A stretch of DNA of 64,000 nt from Aquipuribacter hungaricus. Its GTDB lineage: Bacteria; Actinomycetota; Actinomycetes; Actinomycetales; JBBAYJ01. Numbering within the stretch: the first letter of the stretch is position 1; each line of letters opens with the position of its first letter. The notes beneath the pieces are model-generated. The model was not told where the DNA came from and did not search any database. It saw only the letters and a program-made list of their open reading frames with translations. The position numbers were made by a program, and so were the translations under genes. The stretch lies in NCBI RefSeq assembly GCF_042663885.1, contig NZ_JBHSXV010000001.1; one strand, given 5' to 3'. Positions 24,491 to 35,008 of the stretch are shown one piece after another.

Positions 24491-24928
24491 GTGGAGCAGC
24501 GGGTGAGCCTGGTGACGCTCGGGGTCCGCGACCTGGCGCGGTCGCGACGCTTCTACGGCGCCCTGGGCTGGCACGGGCAGGAGGTCCAGGACACCGTCTT
24601 CGTCCAGGCCGGCGGGCTCGTCGTCGTCCTCTGGTCCCGGGCGGACCTGGCCGCGGACTGCGGCGTCGAGGACACCGGCGCCGGCTTCGGCGGCATGGCG
24701 CTGGCGCACAACGTCCGCTCCGAGGGCGAGGTGGACGCCGTCCTGGCCGAGGCGGCCGCCGCCGGCGGGACCGTCACCCGACCGGCGGGCCGCACGCCCT
24801 ACGGCGGCTGGGCCGGGGTGTTCACCGACCCGGACGGCCACCCGTGGGAGGTCGCGCACAACCCGGGCTTCGCGCTCGCCGAGGACGGGTCGGTGGTCCT
24901 GCCCGACCTCGGCGGCACGCGCTGGTGA
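24491..24928 (+). CDS. VOC family protein (glyoxalase-like)
   Basis: 145 residues. VTLGVRDLARSRRFYGALGW is the first-module signature and PYGGWAGVFTDPDGHPWEVAHNP the second, as in the YcaE/Glo-EDI-BRP-like group common in actinobacteria. Candidate metal ligands are present at the usual His/Glu positions (DGHPWEV). Substrate unknown. GTG start supported by the -10 box 6 nt upstream; no Shine-Dalgarno. Confidence 0.88.
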   Translation: MEQRVSLVTLGVRDLARSRRFYGALGWHGQEVQDTVFVQAGGLVVVLWSRADLAADCGVEDTGAGFGGMALAHNVRSEGEVDAVLAEAAAAGGTVTRPAGRTPYGGWAGVFTDPDGHPWEVAHNPGFALAEDGSVVLPDLGGTRW

Positions 24929-24962
24929 CCCGCGACCCACGACCCCGCCCGGGCCGACGGCC

Positions 24963-25946
<984 letters not shown>

Positions 25947-25953
25947 CGGCGCG

Positions 25954-26361
25954 TCAGTCCCGGTCGGACAGGACCGTCGGGCCCATGAGCGCTGCGGAGT
26001 CGTAGATGGTCCGGAACCCCGTCACCCGGTCCCCGTCCAGGTCGATGATGGTCACGCCGGTGTAGGTCACCGCGTGCCCGCCGGCGCGGACCGCCTCCGA
26101 CGTCCACTCCAGGGCCGCGTGGTTCTCGCCCTCGGTGACCTGCGTGAAGGTCGTGCGGATCTCGTCGAACTGCCGCAGGTACTCGTCGAACAGCGCCGTG
26201 ATGCCGTCGGGGCCGTACCGGGTGCCGTGGCCGTCGATGCTCTTGACCTCGGCCTCGTCGGTGAACAGCGACGCCATGGGCTCCAGGTCGCGCTTCTGCT
26301 CCAGGTGGCGCAGGGCGGCGATGAACTGGCGGGTGGTCTCGTCGCGTACCTCGTGGTCCAC
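25954..26361 (-). CDS. SnoaL-like/NTF2-fold protein
   Basis: 135 residues in an NTF2-like cone fold: helix with RQFIAALRHLEQKRDLEPMA, SLFTDEAEV, and strands ending TGFRTIYD. Such proteins are polyketide cyclases, isomerases or small-molecule binding proteins. GGAGCACCT 3 nt upstream supports the GTG at 26361. First gene of an operon with the aldo/keto reductase. Confidence 0.85.
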   Translation of the reverse strand: MDHEVRDETTRQFIAALRHLEQKRDLEPMASLFTDEAEVKSIDGHGTRYGPDGITALFDEYLRQFDEIRTTFTQVTEGENHAALEWTSEAVRAGGHAVTYTGVTIIDLDGDRVTGFRTIYDSAALMGPTVLSDRD

Positions 26362-26544
26362 AGGTGCTCCTTCGTCCGTCGGTGGGGCACCGCCGTGCAC
26401 GGCGGCGCCCGCGTCAGGGGCGGGGTACCCAACCGGCGCCGCACGACACGTGGGTCCGGCGCGGCGGGGGTGCCGCCGCACCTAGCAGACCTGGCGGGGC
26501 AGGGCGGGGCGAGGGCCTGGTGGCCGGGCCCCGCCGCGAGCACC

Positions 26545-26955
26545 ATGGGCGGCATGCAGCCCGTCGAGCACGCCCCGCTCGACCCGGCCGGCGACCCGGC
26601 GGACGACCCCGCCGTCGACGCCGCCGTCCGGGCCTACGTCGCGGCGATCCCCGGCCACCACCGCGCCCTCTACGACCGGGTGCACCGGCTCGTCCTGGAG
26701 GCCCACCCCCGGGCGACGGCCGCGATGTCGTACGCCATGCCGTCGTACGTGGTCGGGGGCAGCCGGCTGCACGTGGGCGCGTGGAAGCACGGCCTGTCGT
26801 TCTACGGCTGGTCGGAGGCGCGGGACGCCGGCTTCGCGGCGCGCCACCCGGAGCTCGTGGGCAGCAAGGGCACCATCCGGCTGGACCCCGACGCCGCGGC
26901 GGGCATCGACGACGACGAGCTGCGCGACTTCTTCCACGCGACCCTGTCCGGCTGA
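26545..26955 (+). CDS. DUF1801 (YdhG-like) protein
   Basis: 136 residues. RVHRLVLEAHPRATAAMSYAMPSYVVGG, HVGAWKHGLSFYGW and GSKGTIRLD are the conserved DUF1801 elements (the B. subtilis YdhG group, once linked to iron delivery to ferrochelatase). Role in this organism unknown. ATG at 26545 chosen, ATG 26554 possible. Divergent from the SnoaL-like gene across about 180 bases with no obvious operator. Confidence 0.82.
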   Translation: MGGMQPVEHAPLDPAGDPADDPAVDAAVRAYVAAIPGHHRALYDRVHRLVLEAHPRATAAMSYAMPSYVVGGSRLHVGAWKHGLSFYGWSEARDAGFAARHPELVGSKGTIRLDPDAAAGIDDDELRDFFHATLSG

Positions 26956-27051
26956 GGGCGCCTGCACGGTCCGTCGCGGGCGGCGGGCCGCAGCACCGGG
27001 GTACCGCTAGCCCCCTGTCCCGCGCGCGTGCCGGGCTGGGACCGTCGTGGC

Positions 27052-28047
27052 GTGACGAGCCCACCCGCACCGGTCCCCCGCCCCGCCCCCGCCCCGGACG
27101 AGGCCGTCGTGCGCACGCGCGACCTCCGCCTGCGGGTGGGCGGGCGCGACGTGCTGGCCGGCGCGGACGTGCACGTGGGTCCCGGGGTCACCGGTCTCCT
27201 GGGCGCCAACGGCGCCGGCAAGACCACCCTCATCGGCCTGCTCCTCGGCCTGCAGCGGCCGACGTCCGGGGAGATCAGCGTCCTGGGCCTGGACCCCACG
27301 GTCGACGGGACCCGGCTGCGACCGCGGGTCGGCTACTCCCCCCAGCTGCAGGTCCTGCCCCCCGACGTCCCCGCCGTCGACCTGGTCTCCCACCTCGCCG
27401 AGGTGCAGGGGCTCCCCCGCAGCGCCGCCCGGCAGCGCTCGAGCGACGCGCTGTGGCTGGTCGGCCTGGGCGAGGAGCGCACCCGACGGGTCGGGACGAT
27501 GTCCACCGGGCAGGTGCAGCGCGTCAGGCTCGCCTGCGCCCTGGCCCACGACCCCCGCCTGCTCGTCCTCGACGAGCCGACCAACGGCCTGGACCCGGTG
27601 CAGCGCGAGGACCTGCTCCTGCTGGTCCGCCGGCTCGGCACCGAGCTGGGGATGCACGTGCTGCTGAGCTCGCACCTGCTGGCCGAGGTCGAGCAGGTCT
27701 GCGACGCCGTCGTCATCCTCGCCGACGGCCGGGCCACGTCCTCGCGGCTGCGCCAGCCGGAGGCGCACTCCAGCACCCGGCTGCTCGTCCTCGACCCGGG
27801 CTCCGCGGCCGCGGTGGAGGCCGGGCTCCGTGCCGCGGGGCTGACCGTCGCCGCGGCGGCCGTCGACGGCAGCACCTCCCCCGCGGGCGACGGCCTCGCG
27901 CACCTCGAGGTCACCCTCACCGACCCCCGGCACGAGGCGGTCCTCACGCAGGTCCTCGCCAGCACCGGTGCGGGCGTGCACCGCCTCACCGAGCCGCGCC
28001 ACGGCCTGGTCGACACGTACCTCGCCACGACAGGAGCCGGATCGTGA
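27052..28047 (+). CDS. ABC-2 exporter ATP-binding protein 1
   Basis: 331 residues. Walker A GANGAGKTT near 56, Q-loop in SPQLQVLP, signature STGQVQRVRLA, Walker B LLVLDEPTNGLDP and the switch His in LLSSHLLAEVEQV. The 90-residue C-terminal extension is typical of exporter ATPases. Its stop overlaps the permease GTG at 28044 by 4 bases. First gene of a four-gene operon of two ATPases and two permeases. Confidence 0.93.
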   Translation: MTSPPAPVPRPAPAPDEAVVRTRDLRLRVGGRDVLAGADVHVGPGVTGLLGANGAGKTTLIGLLLGLQRPTSGEISVLGLDPTVDGTRLRPRVGYSPQLQVLPPDVPAVDLVSHLAEVQGLPRSAARQRSSDALWLVGLGEERTRRVGTMSTGQVQRVRLACALAHDPRLLVLDEPTNGLDPVQREDLLLLVRRLGTELGMHVLLSSHLLAEVEQVCDAVVILADGRATSSRLRQPEAHSSTRLLVLDPGSAAAVEAGLRAAGLTVAAAAVDGSTSPAGDGLAHLEVTLTDPRHEAVLTQVLASTGAGVHRLTEPRHGLVDTYLATTGAGS

Positions 28048-28947
28048 CCGACGTCCCGCGCACCGCCCCCCGCGGCCCGGAAGAGGCCGCGCGGCTGCTC
28101 GACACCGGCTACCGCCCCTACGACGGGCAGCGCTCCGGGGTCGCAGGCGCCGTCGGCAGCCTCGCCCGCTACTCGGTGAGCCGGGGCCTCGGCGTCGGCC
28201 GGCCGTTCGGCGGCAAGATCCCGGTCTACCTGGTCATCCTCGTGGCGTACCTGCCCGCGGTGGCGCTGGTCGGGGTCACCATCGTCGCCGGCGACATCTT
28301 CGGCACGCCGCTCAACGAGTCGGTGCGCGACTTCTTCGGGCTCACCACGACCGCCGTCGTCGCCTTCGCGGCCCTCGTGGTCCCGGAGCTGTTCTGCACC
28401 GACCGGCGCACCGGGATGCTCGGGCGCTACCTGTCGACCCCGCTGACCCGGTGGACGTACCTCGTCGGCAAGGGCCTCGCCCTGCTGGCCCTGCTCGCGA
28501 TCGTCGCCCTCGGCCCGCCGATGCTGCTCCTGCTCGGCCTGTCCGGGGTGGGCGACGACCCGCCCGCGCTGCTGGACGTCCTCGACCTGGCGTGGCGCGT
28601 CCTGCTGGGCGGCGTGCTGCTGTCCCTGCCGCTGGCCGCCGTCGGGGCCGCCGTGTCCAGCCTCACCACCCGCCGCGTCGTCGCCACGGCCGTCATCGCC
28701 GTGCTCATGCTGCTGAGCAGCGCGGTCGCCGGGATCCTCTCGGAGTCCGGGTTCCCCGACACCGTCCTGCTCGGCGGGGTGGTGCTGCTCGCCTTCGAGA
28801 TGCCGTACCGGCTGCTGCTCATGGGCGCCGAGGGCGGCTCGGACCTGTCGCCGGTCCCGCTGCTGCACTCGTCTCCGCCTGGCTGGCGTGGGTCCTCGTC
28901 CCCGCCGTCGTCGTCGTCCTGTCCTACGCGAGCACGAAGGTGTCCCG

Positions 28948-28951
<4 letters not shown>
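28044..28951 (+). pseudogene. ABC-2 permease 1, interrupted by an apparent 1-base deletion near 28870
   Basis: About 300 residues if repaired. Six hydrophobic segments follow a 60-residue N-terminal cytoplasmic part that starts TDVPRTAPRGPEEAARLL. The frame from 28044 is sound to LLHS (about 28870); the last helix, SAWLAWVLVPAVVVVLSY with KVSR at the end, lies one base back in another frame and stops at 28951, where its TGA overlaps the next gene's ATG by 4 bases. Adding one base near 28870 restores LLHSVSAWLAW. The unshifted frame would read on without a stop to 30755, which is not credible. Sequence error or recent mutation cannot be told apart here. Confidence 0.85.
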
Positions 28952-29969
<1,018 letters not shown>

Positions 29970-29973
<4 letters not shown>

Positions 29974-30755
29974 GCGCGCCGGGCACGACCGTCGGCGGCG
30001 CCGGCGCGGGCACCCCCGGGCGCGGCCCGTCGGGCGCGTCGCTGTGGCTGCTGACCAGCACCATGACGCGCGCCGCGCAGGGACGGCTCCGGCTGGCGCT
30101 GTCGGTCGCCGCGGCGCTGGCCCTCGGCGGCATCGGCCTGGCCGTGCGGGCCGGGGCGGACGACGCCGTGGGCGTCCCCGACGAGCTCGTCGCCACCCTG
30201 GTCGCCACGCTCGTCCTCACCCTGTACGCGCCGCTCATCAGCCTGGTCCAGGCCGCGTCGGTGGTCGGGGACCTGCGCGACGACGGCACGCTGGTCTACC
30301 TGTGGCTGCGGCCGGTGGCTCGCTGGCGCCTGGCCCTGGCGGCGGCCGTCGCGGTGTTCGTCCGCTCGGCCCCGCTCGCGGTCCTCGCGGCCGTCGTCCT
30401 GGCGCTCGCGGCCGGGGGCAGCACCGACCTGGTGGTGGCGTCCGGGTACGCCGCGCTGCTGGGCTGCGTCGGCTACGCCGGCCTGTTCTCCTTCCTCGGC
30501 CTGGCCGTGCGGCGGGCCCTGGTCTGGGGGCTGGTGTACGTGCTGGTCTGGGAGGGCGTGGTCGGCACCTTCGGCGCGCTGCCCGCCCGGCTCGCGGTGA
30601 GCTCGTACTCCACCGCGCTGCTCGCCCACCTGGGCGGCACGCCGGCCCCGGCCCAGGGCGTCGGCCTGGCCTGGGCGTGGGCGGGACCGGTGCTCATCGC
30701 CCTGGTCGCGCTCGTCGCCTCCCACCGGCGGCTGGTCAGGGGCGAGGTGGCCTGA
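29970..30755 (+). CDS. ABC-2 permease 2
   Basis: 261 residues with about six transmembrane segments; LRDDGTLVYLWLRPVARWRLALA in the first cytoplasmic loop resembles the coupling helix of ABC-2 exporters. GTG at 29970 overlaps the upstream stop by 4 bases. Last gene of the operon; a hairpin follows at once. Cargo is unknown. Confidence 0.88.
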
Positions 30756-30795
30756 CGGGCACGCCGCCAGCGGCGCGGGCGCAGGTGCGTGCCCG
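30756..30795 (+). terminator. Terminator of the ABC operon
   Basis: Outer 9-bp perfect arms cgggcacgc (30756-30764) and gcgtgcccg (30787-30795) enclosing a second short GC hairpin, starting 1 base after the stop codon. Confidence 0.5.
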
Positions 30796-30819
30796 CCGCG
30801 CAGGGCTGATGCTGGGCGC

Positions 30820-31731
30820 ATGACCCGGACCGTGCTCGTCGCAGGTGCGTCCGGCTTCATCGGCTCCCACCTGTGCCGCGCCCTGGTGCAGGAGGGCCAC
30901 GAGGTGCGCGCCATGACGCGGCACCCGGAGACCTACGACGGCGCCGGGACCGCGGTCGCCGGCGACGTGGCCGACCCCGGGGCGCTGGCCGAGGCGCTCG
31001 CGGGCGCGGACGCCGCCTACTACCTCGTGCACTCGCTGGACTCCGCCGACTTCGAGGACAAGGACGCACAGGCTGCCCGCAACTTCGCCGCCGCCGCCCG
31101 CGACGCCGGGGTGCAGCAGATCGTCTACCTCGGGGGCCTGGGCCGCGACGGCGAGGAGCTGTCCCCGCACCTGCGCTCGCGCCGGGAGGTGGAGCACCTG
31201 CTCGCCGAGGCCGGGGTCCCGGTCACCACGCTGCGGGCGGCCGTCGTCGTCGGCCACGGCGGGATCTCCTGGGAGATCACGCGCCAGCTCGTCGACCACC
31301 TGCCGGTGATGATCACCCCGAAGTGGGTGGACACGAAGACCCAGCCCATCGCCCTGCCGGACGTGGTCCGCTACCTCGTCGGGGTCCTCGGCAACGAGAA
31401 GGCCGTCGGGCGCACGTTCGAGATCGGCGGCCCCGACGTCCTGCGCTACATCGACATGCTGCGCCGGGCGGCCCGGATCAAGCACAAGCCGATGCCACGC
31501 ATCCCGGTGCCGCTGCTCACCCCGCGCCTGTCGTCGTACTGGCTGTCGTTCGTCACCGACGTCGACACCAAGACCGCGCGCACCCTCGTGGACTCCATGA
31601 CCACCGAGGTCGTCGTCCAGGACCGGTCCATCTACGATGTCGTGCCCGGGGAGACCATGGGCTACGACGACGCGGTGAGGCTCGCGCTCGACGAGCGCGA
31701 GGAGGCCGAGGCCTCGCGCGAGCCGGCGTGA
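30820..31731 (+). CDS. NAD(P)-binding atypical SDR (NmrA/epimerase-like)
   Basis: 303 residues. The N terminus TVLVAGASGFIGSHLCRALV is a Rossmann dinucleotide site; AAYYLVHSLDSADFEDKD is characteristic of the SDR_a5-like group that is often linked to NADH dehydrogenase-like or DUF2867 proteins. The active-site YxxxK is absent, so it may bind rather than reduce. Stop overlaps the next GTG by 4 bases. No Shine-Dalgarno; GATGCT lies 6 nt before the ATG. Confidence 0.85.
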   Translation: MTRTVLVAGASGFIGSHLCRALVQEGHEVRAMTRHPETYDGAGTAVAGDVADPGALAEALAGADAAYYLVHSLDSADFEDKDAQAARNFAAAARDAGVQQIVYLGGLGRDGEELSPHLRSRREVEHLLAEAGVPVTTLRAAVVVGHGGISWEITRQLVDHLPVMITPKWVDTKTQPIALPDVVRYLVGVLGNEKAVGRTFEIGGPDVLRYIDMLRRAARIKHKPMPRIPVPLLTPRLSSYWLSFVTDVDTKTARTLVDSMTTEVVVQDRSIYDVVPGETMGYDDAVRLALDEREEAEASREPA

Positions 31732-32447
31732 GCGTCGTGGCCGGCGCCCGGCGCCGCCTCACCGCCCTGCTGGCGCCCGCGCTCATCGACAAGGTCGAGC
31801 GCGACCACACCGAGCCCGACGAGCGCTTCCGCCGGCGCCGCATCGTGGCGGGGATCGTCCTCGTCGTCGGGGCGGTCCTGCTCGGCGTCTCCCTGGGGGT
31901 GGAGCCCGGCGACCCGACGTTCTACCCGCTCACCCTGCTGGTGGCGGCGACGTGGGTCATCGGCGGCCTGGCGTCGGGGCCGCTGCACCTGGGCCGCATC
32001 CCGTTCCGCGGCACCCTGCGCCGCCCCGTCCTCACCCCCGTCGCGCTCGGCCTGGCCGCCGGGGGCGTCTTCGTCCTGGGCGCCCTCGTGGTCCGCCAGA
32101 TCCCCCCGCTGGCCGGCTACGTCGACGAGGTCCTCGCCCACGCCACCGAGGGGTACCTGCCGCTCATCGCCTTCGTCACGCTCGTCAACGGGGTCGCGGA
32201 GGAGATCTTCTTCCGGGGCGGGCTGTTCGCCGCCATCGGCCGCCGGCACCCGGTGGTCATCTCCACGCTGGTCTACGCCACCGCCACGGTCGCCACCGGC
32301 AACCCCATGCTCGTCTTCGCCGCGCTCGTCCTCGGCGTGGTCTTCGGCCTCCAGCGGCGCGCCAGCGGCGGCGTGCTCGGCCCCGTCCTCACGCACGTGA
32401 CGTGGTCCTCGGTCATGCTCTTCGTCCTGCCGCGCCTGTTCGGCTGA
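31728..32447 (+). CDS. CPBP (CAAX-like) intramembrane metalloprotease
   Basis: 239 residues, six or more transmembrane helices. The glutamate motif VAEEIFFRGGLF (EExxR) near 155 and the His of THVTWSSVML near 225 form the metal site of the ABI/Rce1 family. An N-terminal 40-residue basic cytoplasmic segment precedes helix 1. Co-translated with the SDR gene (GTGA). Substrate unknown; bacterial members act in protein processing or bacteriocin immunity. Confidence 0.87.
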   Translation: MSVVAGARRRLTALLAPALIDKVERDHTEPDERFRRRRIVAGIVLVVGAVLLGVSLGVEPGDPTFYPLTLLVAATWVIGGLASGPLHLGRIPFRGTLRRPVLTPVALGLAAGGVFVLGALVVRQIPPLAGYVDEVLAHATEGYLPLIAFVTLVNGVAEEIFFRGGLFAAIGRRHPVVISTLVYATATVATGNPMLVFAALVLGVVFGLQRRASGGVLGPVLTHVTWSSVMLFVLPRLFG

Positions 32448-32451
32448 CCGC

Positions 32452-33378
32452 GTGCGCACGGCTCCCCCGCCCGGCCCCGCCGGCGCGGCCCCGGTGCAGC
32501 TGCGGCTGGTGAGGACCCCCCCGGTGGCCACCGCACCGCTGCTGCGATGGCTCGCCGCCCACGCCGTGCCCGGCGTCGAGGTCCACGACCCGCTGACGGG
32601 CGGGCACACCCGGCTGGTCCCCACCGCCGCGGGCCCGGCGACGGTGACGGTCCGGCTGCCCGCCGACGACGCGCCGGCCGTGGTGGCCACGGTGACCCTG
32701 CCGCCCGGCGGCGACCGCGCGACCGGCCTGGCGGAGGTCGCACGGCGGCTGCACGGCTGGCTCGACCTGGGCACCGACCCGGTCGTCGTCGACGCCTGGC
32801 TGGCGCGCGACCCGGTGCTCGCGCCGCTGGTCTCGGCGCGGCCGGGGCTGCGGGTCCCCGGGTCCGTCGACGGCCTGGAGACGGCGCTCTTCGCGGTGCT
32901 CGGGCAGCAGGTGTCGCTGGGCGCGGCGCGCACCTTCGCCGGCCGGCTGATGGCGGCGTTCGGCACCCCCGCCCCCTCGTCGGGCGACCTGGGGCTGCGG
33001 TCGCTGCCGTCGGCCGACGCGCTCGTCGAGGCCGGCCCGGAGGCGCTCCAGCGCGCCGTCGGCGTGACGTCGGCGCGGGCCCGGGCGCTGCACGCGGTGG
33101 CCGCCGCGGCCGCGGACGGCCTGGACCTCGGCCGGGACGCCGACCGGGCGGGCACCCGGGCGGCGCTGCTGGCGCTACCCGGCATCGGGCCGTGGACCGC
33201 GGACTACGTCGCGCTCCGGTGCCTGGGCGACCCCGACGCGTGGTTGCCCGGGGACCTCGTGCTCCGGCGGGCGCTCGGGGCGGCCACCGCACGCGAGGCC
33301 GAGGCCCGCGCGGAGGGCTGGCGCCCGTGGCGCGGGTACGCCCTGCTGCACCTGTGGACGGCCGCCGTCTTCGCCTGA
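32452..33378 (+). CDS. alkA: DNA-3-methyladenine glycosylase II (AlkA family)
   Basis: 308 residues. The N-terminal beta domain is followed by the HhH-GPD fold: GLETALFAVLGQQVSLGAART, ALLALPGIGPWTADYVALR (helix-hairpin-helix) and the catalytic Asp in WLPGDLVLRRALG. Excises alkylated bases. The Ada domain often fused to AlkA in actinobacteria is absent. GTG at 32452, 4 bases after the CPBP stop, so it is probably in the same transcript. Downstream begins the 51-52 bp tandem array. Confidence 0.92.
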   Translation: MRTAPPPGPAGAAPVQLRLVRTPPVATAPLLRWLAAHAVPGVEVHDPLTGGHTRLVPTAAGPATVTVRLPADDAPAVVATVTLPPGGDRATGLAEVARRLHGWLDLGTDPVVVDAWLARDPVLAPLVSARPGLRVPGSVDGLETALFAVLGQQVSLGAARTFAGRLMAAFGTPAPSSGDLGLRSLPSADALVEAGPEALQRAVGVTSARARALHAVAAAAADGLDLGRDADRAGTRAALLALPGIGPWTADYVALRCLGDPDAWLPGDLVLRRALGAATAREAEARAEGWRPWRGYALLHLWTAAVFA

Positions 33379-33398
33379 GGACGCTGCAGCCGGCCAGC

Positions 33399-33655
33399 CG
33401 GTCGGTGACGTCTGGGTGTACGCCTGTGCCCCAGGCACGCGCGGTCCAGCCGGTCGATGATGACTCCGCGGACGCCGCTGCCCGTCCACGGGCCACCCGA
33501 GCGACCGATGACGACTGCGCGGCCGCCGGTCCCGCACCCGCGCGCCGCTCGAGCGGTCGATGATGACTGCGCGGCCGCCGCTCGCTCGCCCACGCGCCGC
33601 CAGGCGGTCGATGACGACTGCGCGGACGCCGGTCCTGCGCCCGCAGGCCACCCGG
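33399..33655. repeat. Intergenic tandem array, five units of 51-52 bp
   Basis: Units begin at 33399 (degenerate), 33451, 33502, 33554 and 33605, giving a period of 52, 51, 52 and 51. The strongest conservation is the core cggtcgatgatgactgcgcg (copies vary at a few places); the rest of each unit is GC-rich and looser. On the other strand it reads cgcgcagtcatcatcgaccg. The alternating period breaks every reading frame, so it is not coding. It fills nearly all of the 284-base gap between alkA and the small gene at 33663. Each unit is about five helical turns, so cores face the same side of the DNA. Confidence 0.85.
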
Positions 33656-33662
33656 CGCCCCC

Positions 33663-33923
33663 TCAGCAGGCCTGCGCCACCGGCCGTCCGACGCGGGCGG
33701 CCAGCAGGAGCCGGTGCGCGCGGTCGAGGCGCCGCAGCAGCGCCACCTCCGTCTCGCCGGCGGCCGGGCCGAGCGACGAGCCGGCCGCGTCCTCCAGGTC
33801 GTCCACGACGCCCGCGAGCGCGGCGCCCCCGGGCCCGCCGTCGTGGCCGCCCACCAGGTCGGTCACGTCCGCGGCCGCCTCCGCGAGCCGGTCCAGCGCG
33901 TCCTCGAGACTCGTGCGTGCCAT
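33663..33923 (-). CDS. Small hypothetical protein
   Basis: 86 residues, unrecognised. MARTSLEDALDRLAEAAADVTDLVGG suggests an amphipathic helix, then a Gly-rich turn and a second helical stretch, ELTEVALLRRLDRAHRLL-like. No signal peptide or membrane segment. GAGGAGGACGAC just before the ATG at 33923 supports a real gene. It ends 8 bases from the last repeat unit. Confidence 0.6.
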   Translation of the reverse strand: MARTSLEDALDRLAEAAADVTDLVGGHDGGPGGAALAGVVDDLEDAAGSSLGPAAGETEVALLRRLDRAHRLLLAARVGRPVAQAC

Positions 33924-34042
33924 GTCGTCCTCCTCGTCACCGGGTCCGCCGTCTGCGGCCCGGCTCCAGCGTCCGCCTGCGCCGCGGCCCGGACGAGTGG
34001 CAGGGCTGCCGCTGAGCGCCAAGTTCCTGCCACACTGCACGG

Positions 34043-35008
34043 GTGATGCGCGACGTGGTGGCGGTGGTCTACGACGGGGTCGGCTCGTTCGGCCTCGGCG
34101 TGGTGTCGGAGGTCTTCGGCTACGACCGGTCGGGCGACGGCCTGCCGTCCTACGACTTCGCCGTGGTGGCCGTCGAACCGGGCCCGGTCCGCACCGACAC
34201 CGGCCTCGTGGTGCTGGCCGAGCACGGGCTGGAGCGGATGGCGACCGCGGACCTGGTGTGCGTCCTGGGCTGGGAGCGCACCGACGTGGAGCCGCCCGAG
34301 CCGCTGTTGCAGTCGCTGCGCGACGTCGTCGCCCGCGGCGGGCGCGTGATGAGCCACTGCAGCGGGGCCTACGTCGTCGCCGCGTCCGGCCTGCTCGACG
34401 GCCGCACGGTGGCCACGCACTGGATGCACGCCGCTGAGCTCGCCCGCCGCTTCCCGGCTGTGACCGTGGACCCCGACGTGCTCTACGTCGACGACGACCC
34501 GGTGTTCTCCAGCGCCGGGACCGCGGCCGGCATCGACACCTGCCTGTATCTGCTGCGCCTGGAGCACGGGGCCGCCGTGGCCAACGAGATCGCCCGCCGC
34601 ATGGTCGTGCCGCCGCACCGGGAGGGCGGCCAGGCCCAGTTCGTCACCGCCGCCGTCCCCGCGGTCGACGACACCTCCCGCCTGCGCAGCACGCTCGCCT
34701 GGGCGCAGGAGCACCTGGACGCCGACCTGGGCGTCGACCAGCTGGCCGCGCGGGCGCTGATGTCGCCGCGCAGCTTCGCCCGGCACTTCCGCGCCGCGAC
34801 CGGCTCGACGCCGCACGCCTGGCTGCTCGGCCAGCGCGTGGCCCGCGCGCAGCTGCTGCTGGAGACCACGGACCTGCCGGTGGACGAGGTCGCCCGCCGC
34901 AGCGGGCTGGGTGCGGCGACGACGCTGCGCCACCACTTCTCGCTGCGCCTGGGGACGTCGCCGCAGGCCTACCGGCGGACCTTCCGGGGGCTGGCCGCCT
35001 CGGCCTGA
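34043..35008 (+). CDS. GlxA-family AraC regulator (DJ-1/PfpI domain plus HTH)
   Basis: 321 residues. Residues 1-175 form a DJ-1/PfpI-like domain with SHCSGAYVVAASGLLDGRT (nucleophile-elbow Cys) and a conserved THW; 215-315 is an AraC-type double HTH with PRSFARHFRAATGSTPHAWL and VDEVARRSGLG. Family members respond to small metabolites, for example amino-acid or glycine-betaine signals. GTG 34043 or ATG 34046 could be the start. It may regulate the convergent exporter. Its 3' end overlaps that gene by 40 bases. Confidence 0.9.
   Translation: MMRDVVAVVYDGVGSFGLGVVSEVFGYDRSGDGLPSYDFAVVAVEPGPVRTDTGLVVLAEHGLERMATADLVCVLGWERTDVEPPEPLLQSLRDVVARGGRVMSHCSGAYVVAASGLLDGRTVATHWMHAAELARRFPAVTVDPDVLYVDDDPVFSSAGTAAGIDTCLYLLRLEHGAAVANEIARRMVVPPHREGGQAQFVTAAVPAVDDTSRLRSTLAWAQEHLDADLGVDQLAARALMSPRSFARHFRAATGSTPHAWLLGQRVARAQLLLETTDLPVDEVARRSGLGAATTLRHHFSLRLGTSPQAYRRTFRGLAASA

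Noticed and set aside
33399..33655. CRISPR array
   Set aside because: The spacers are themselves similar, the period is about 51 and there are no cas genes; this is a tandem repeat.
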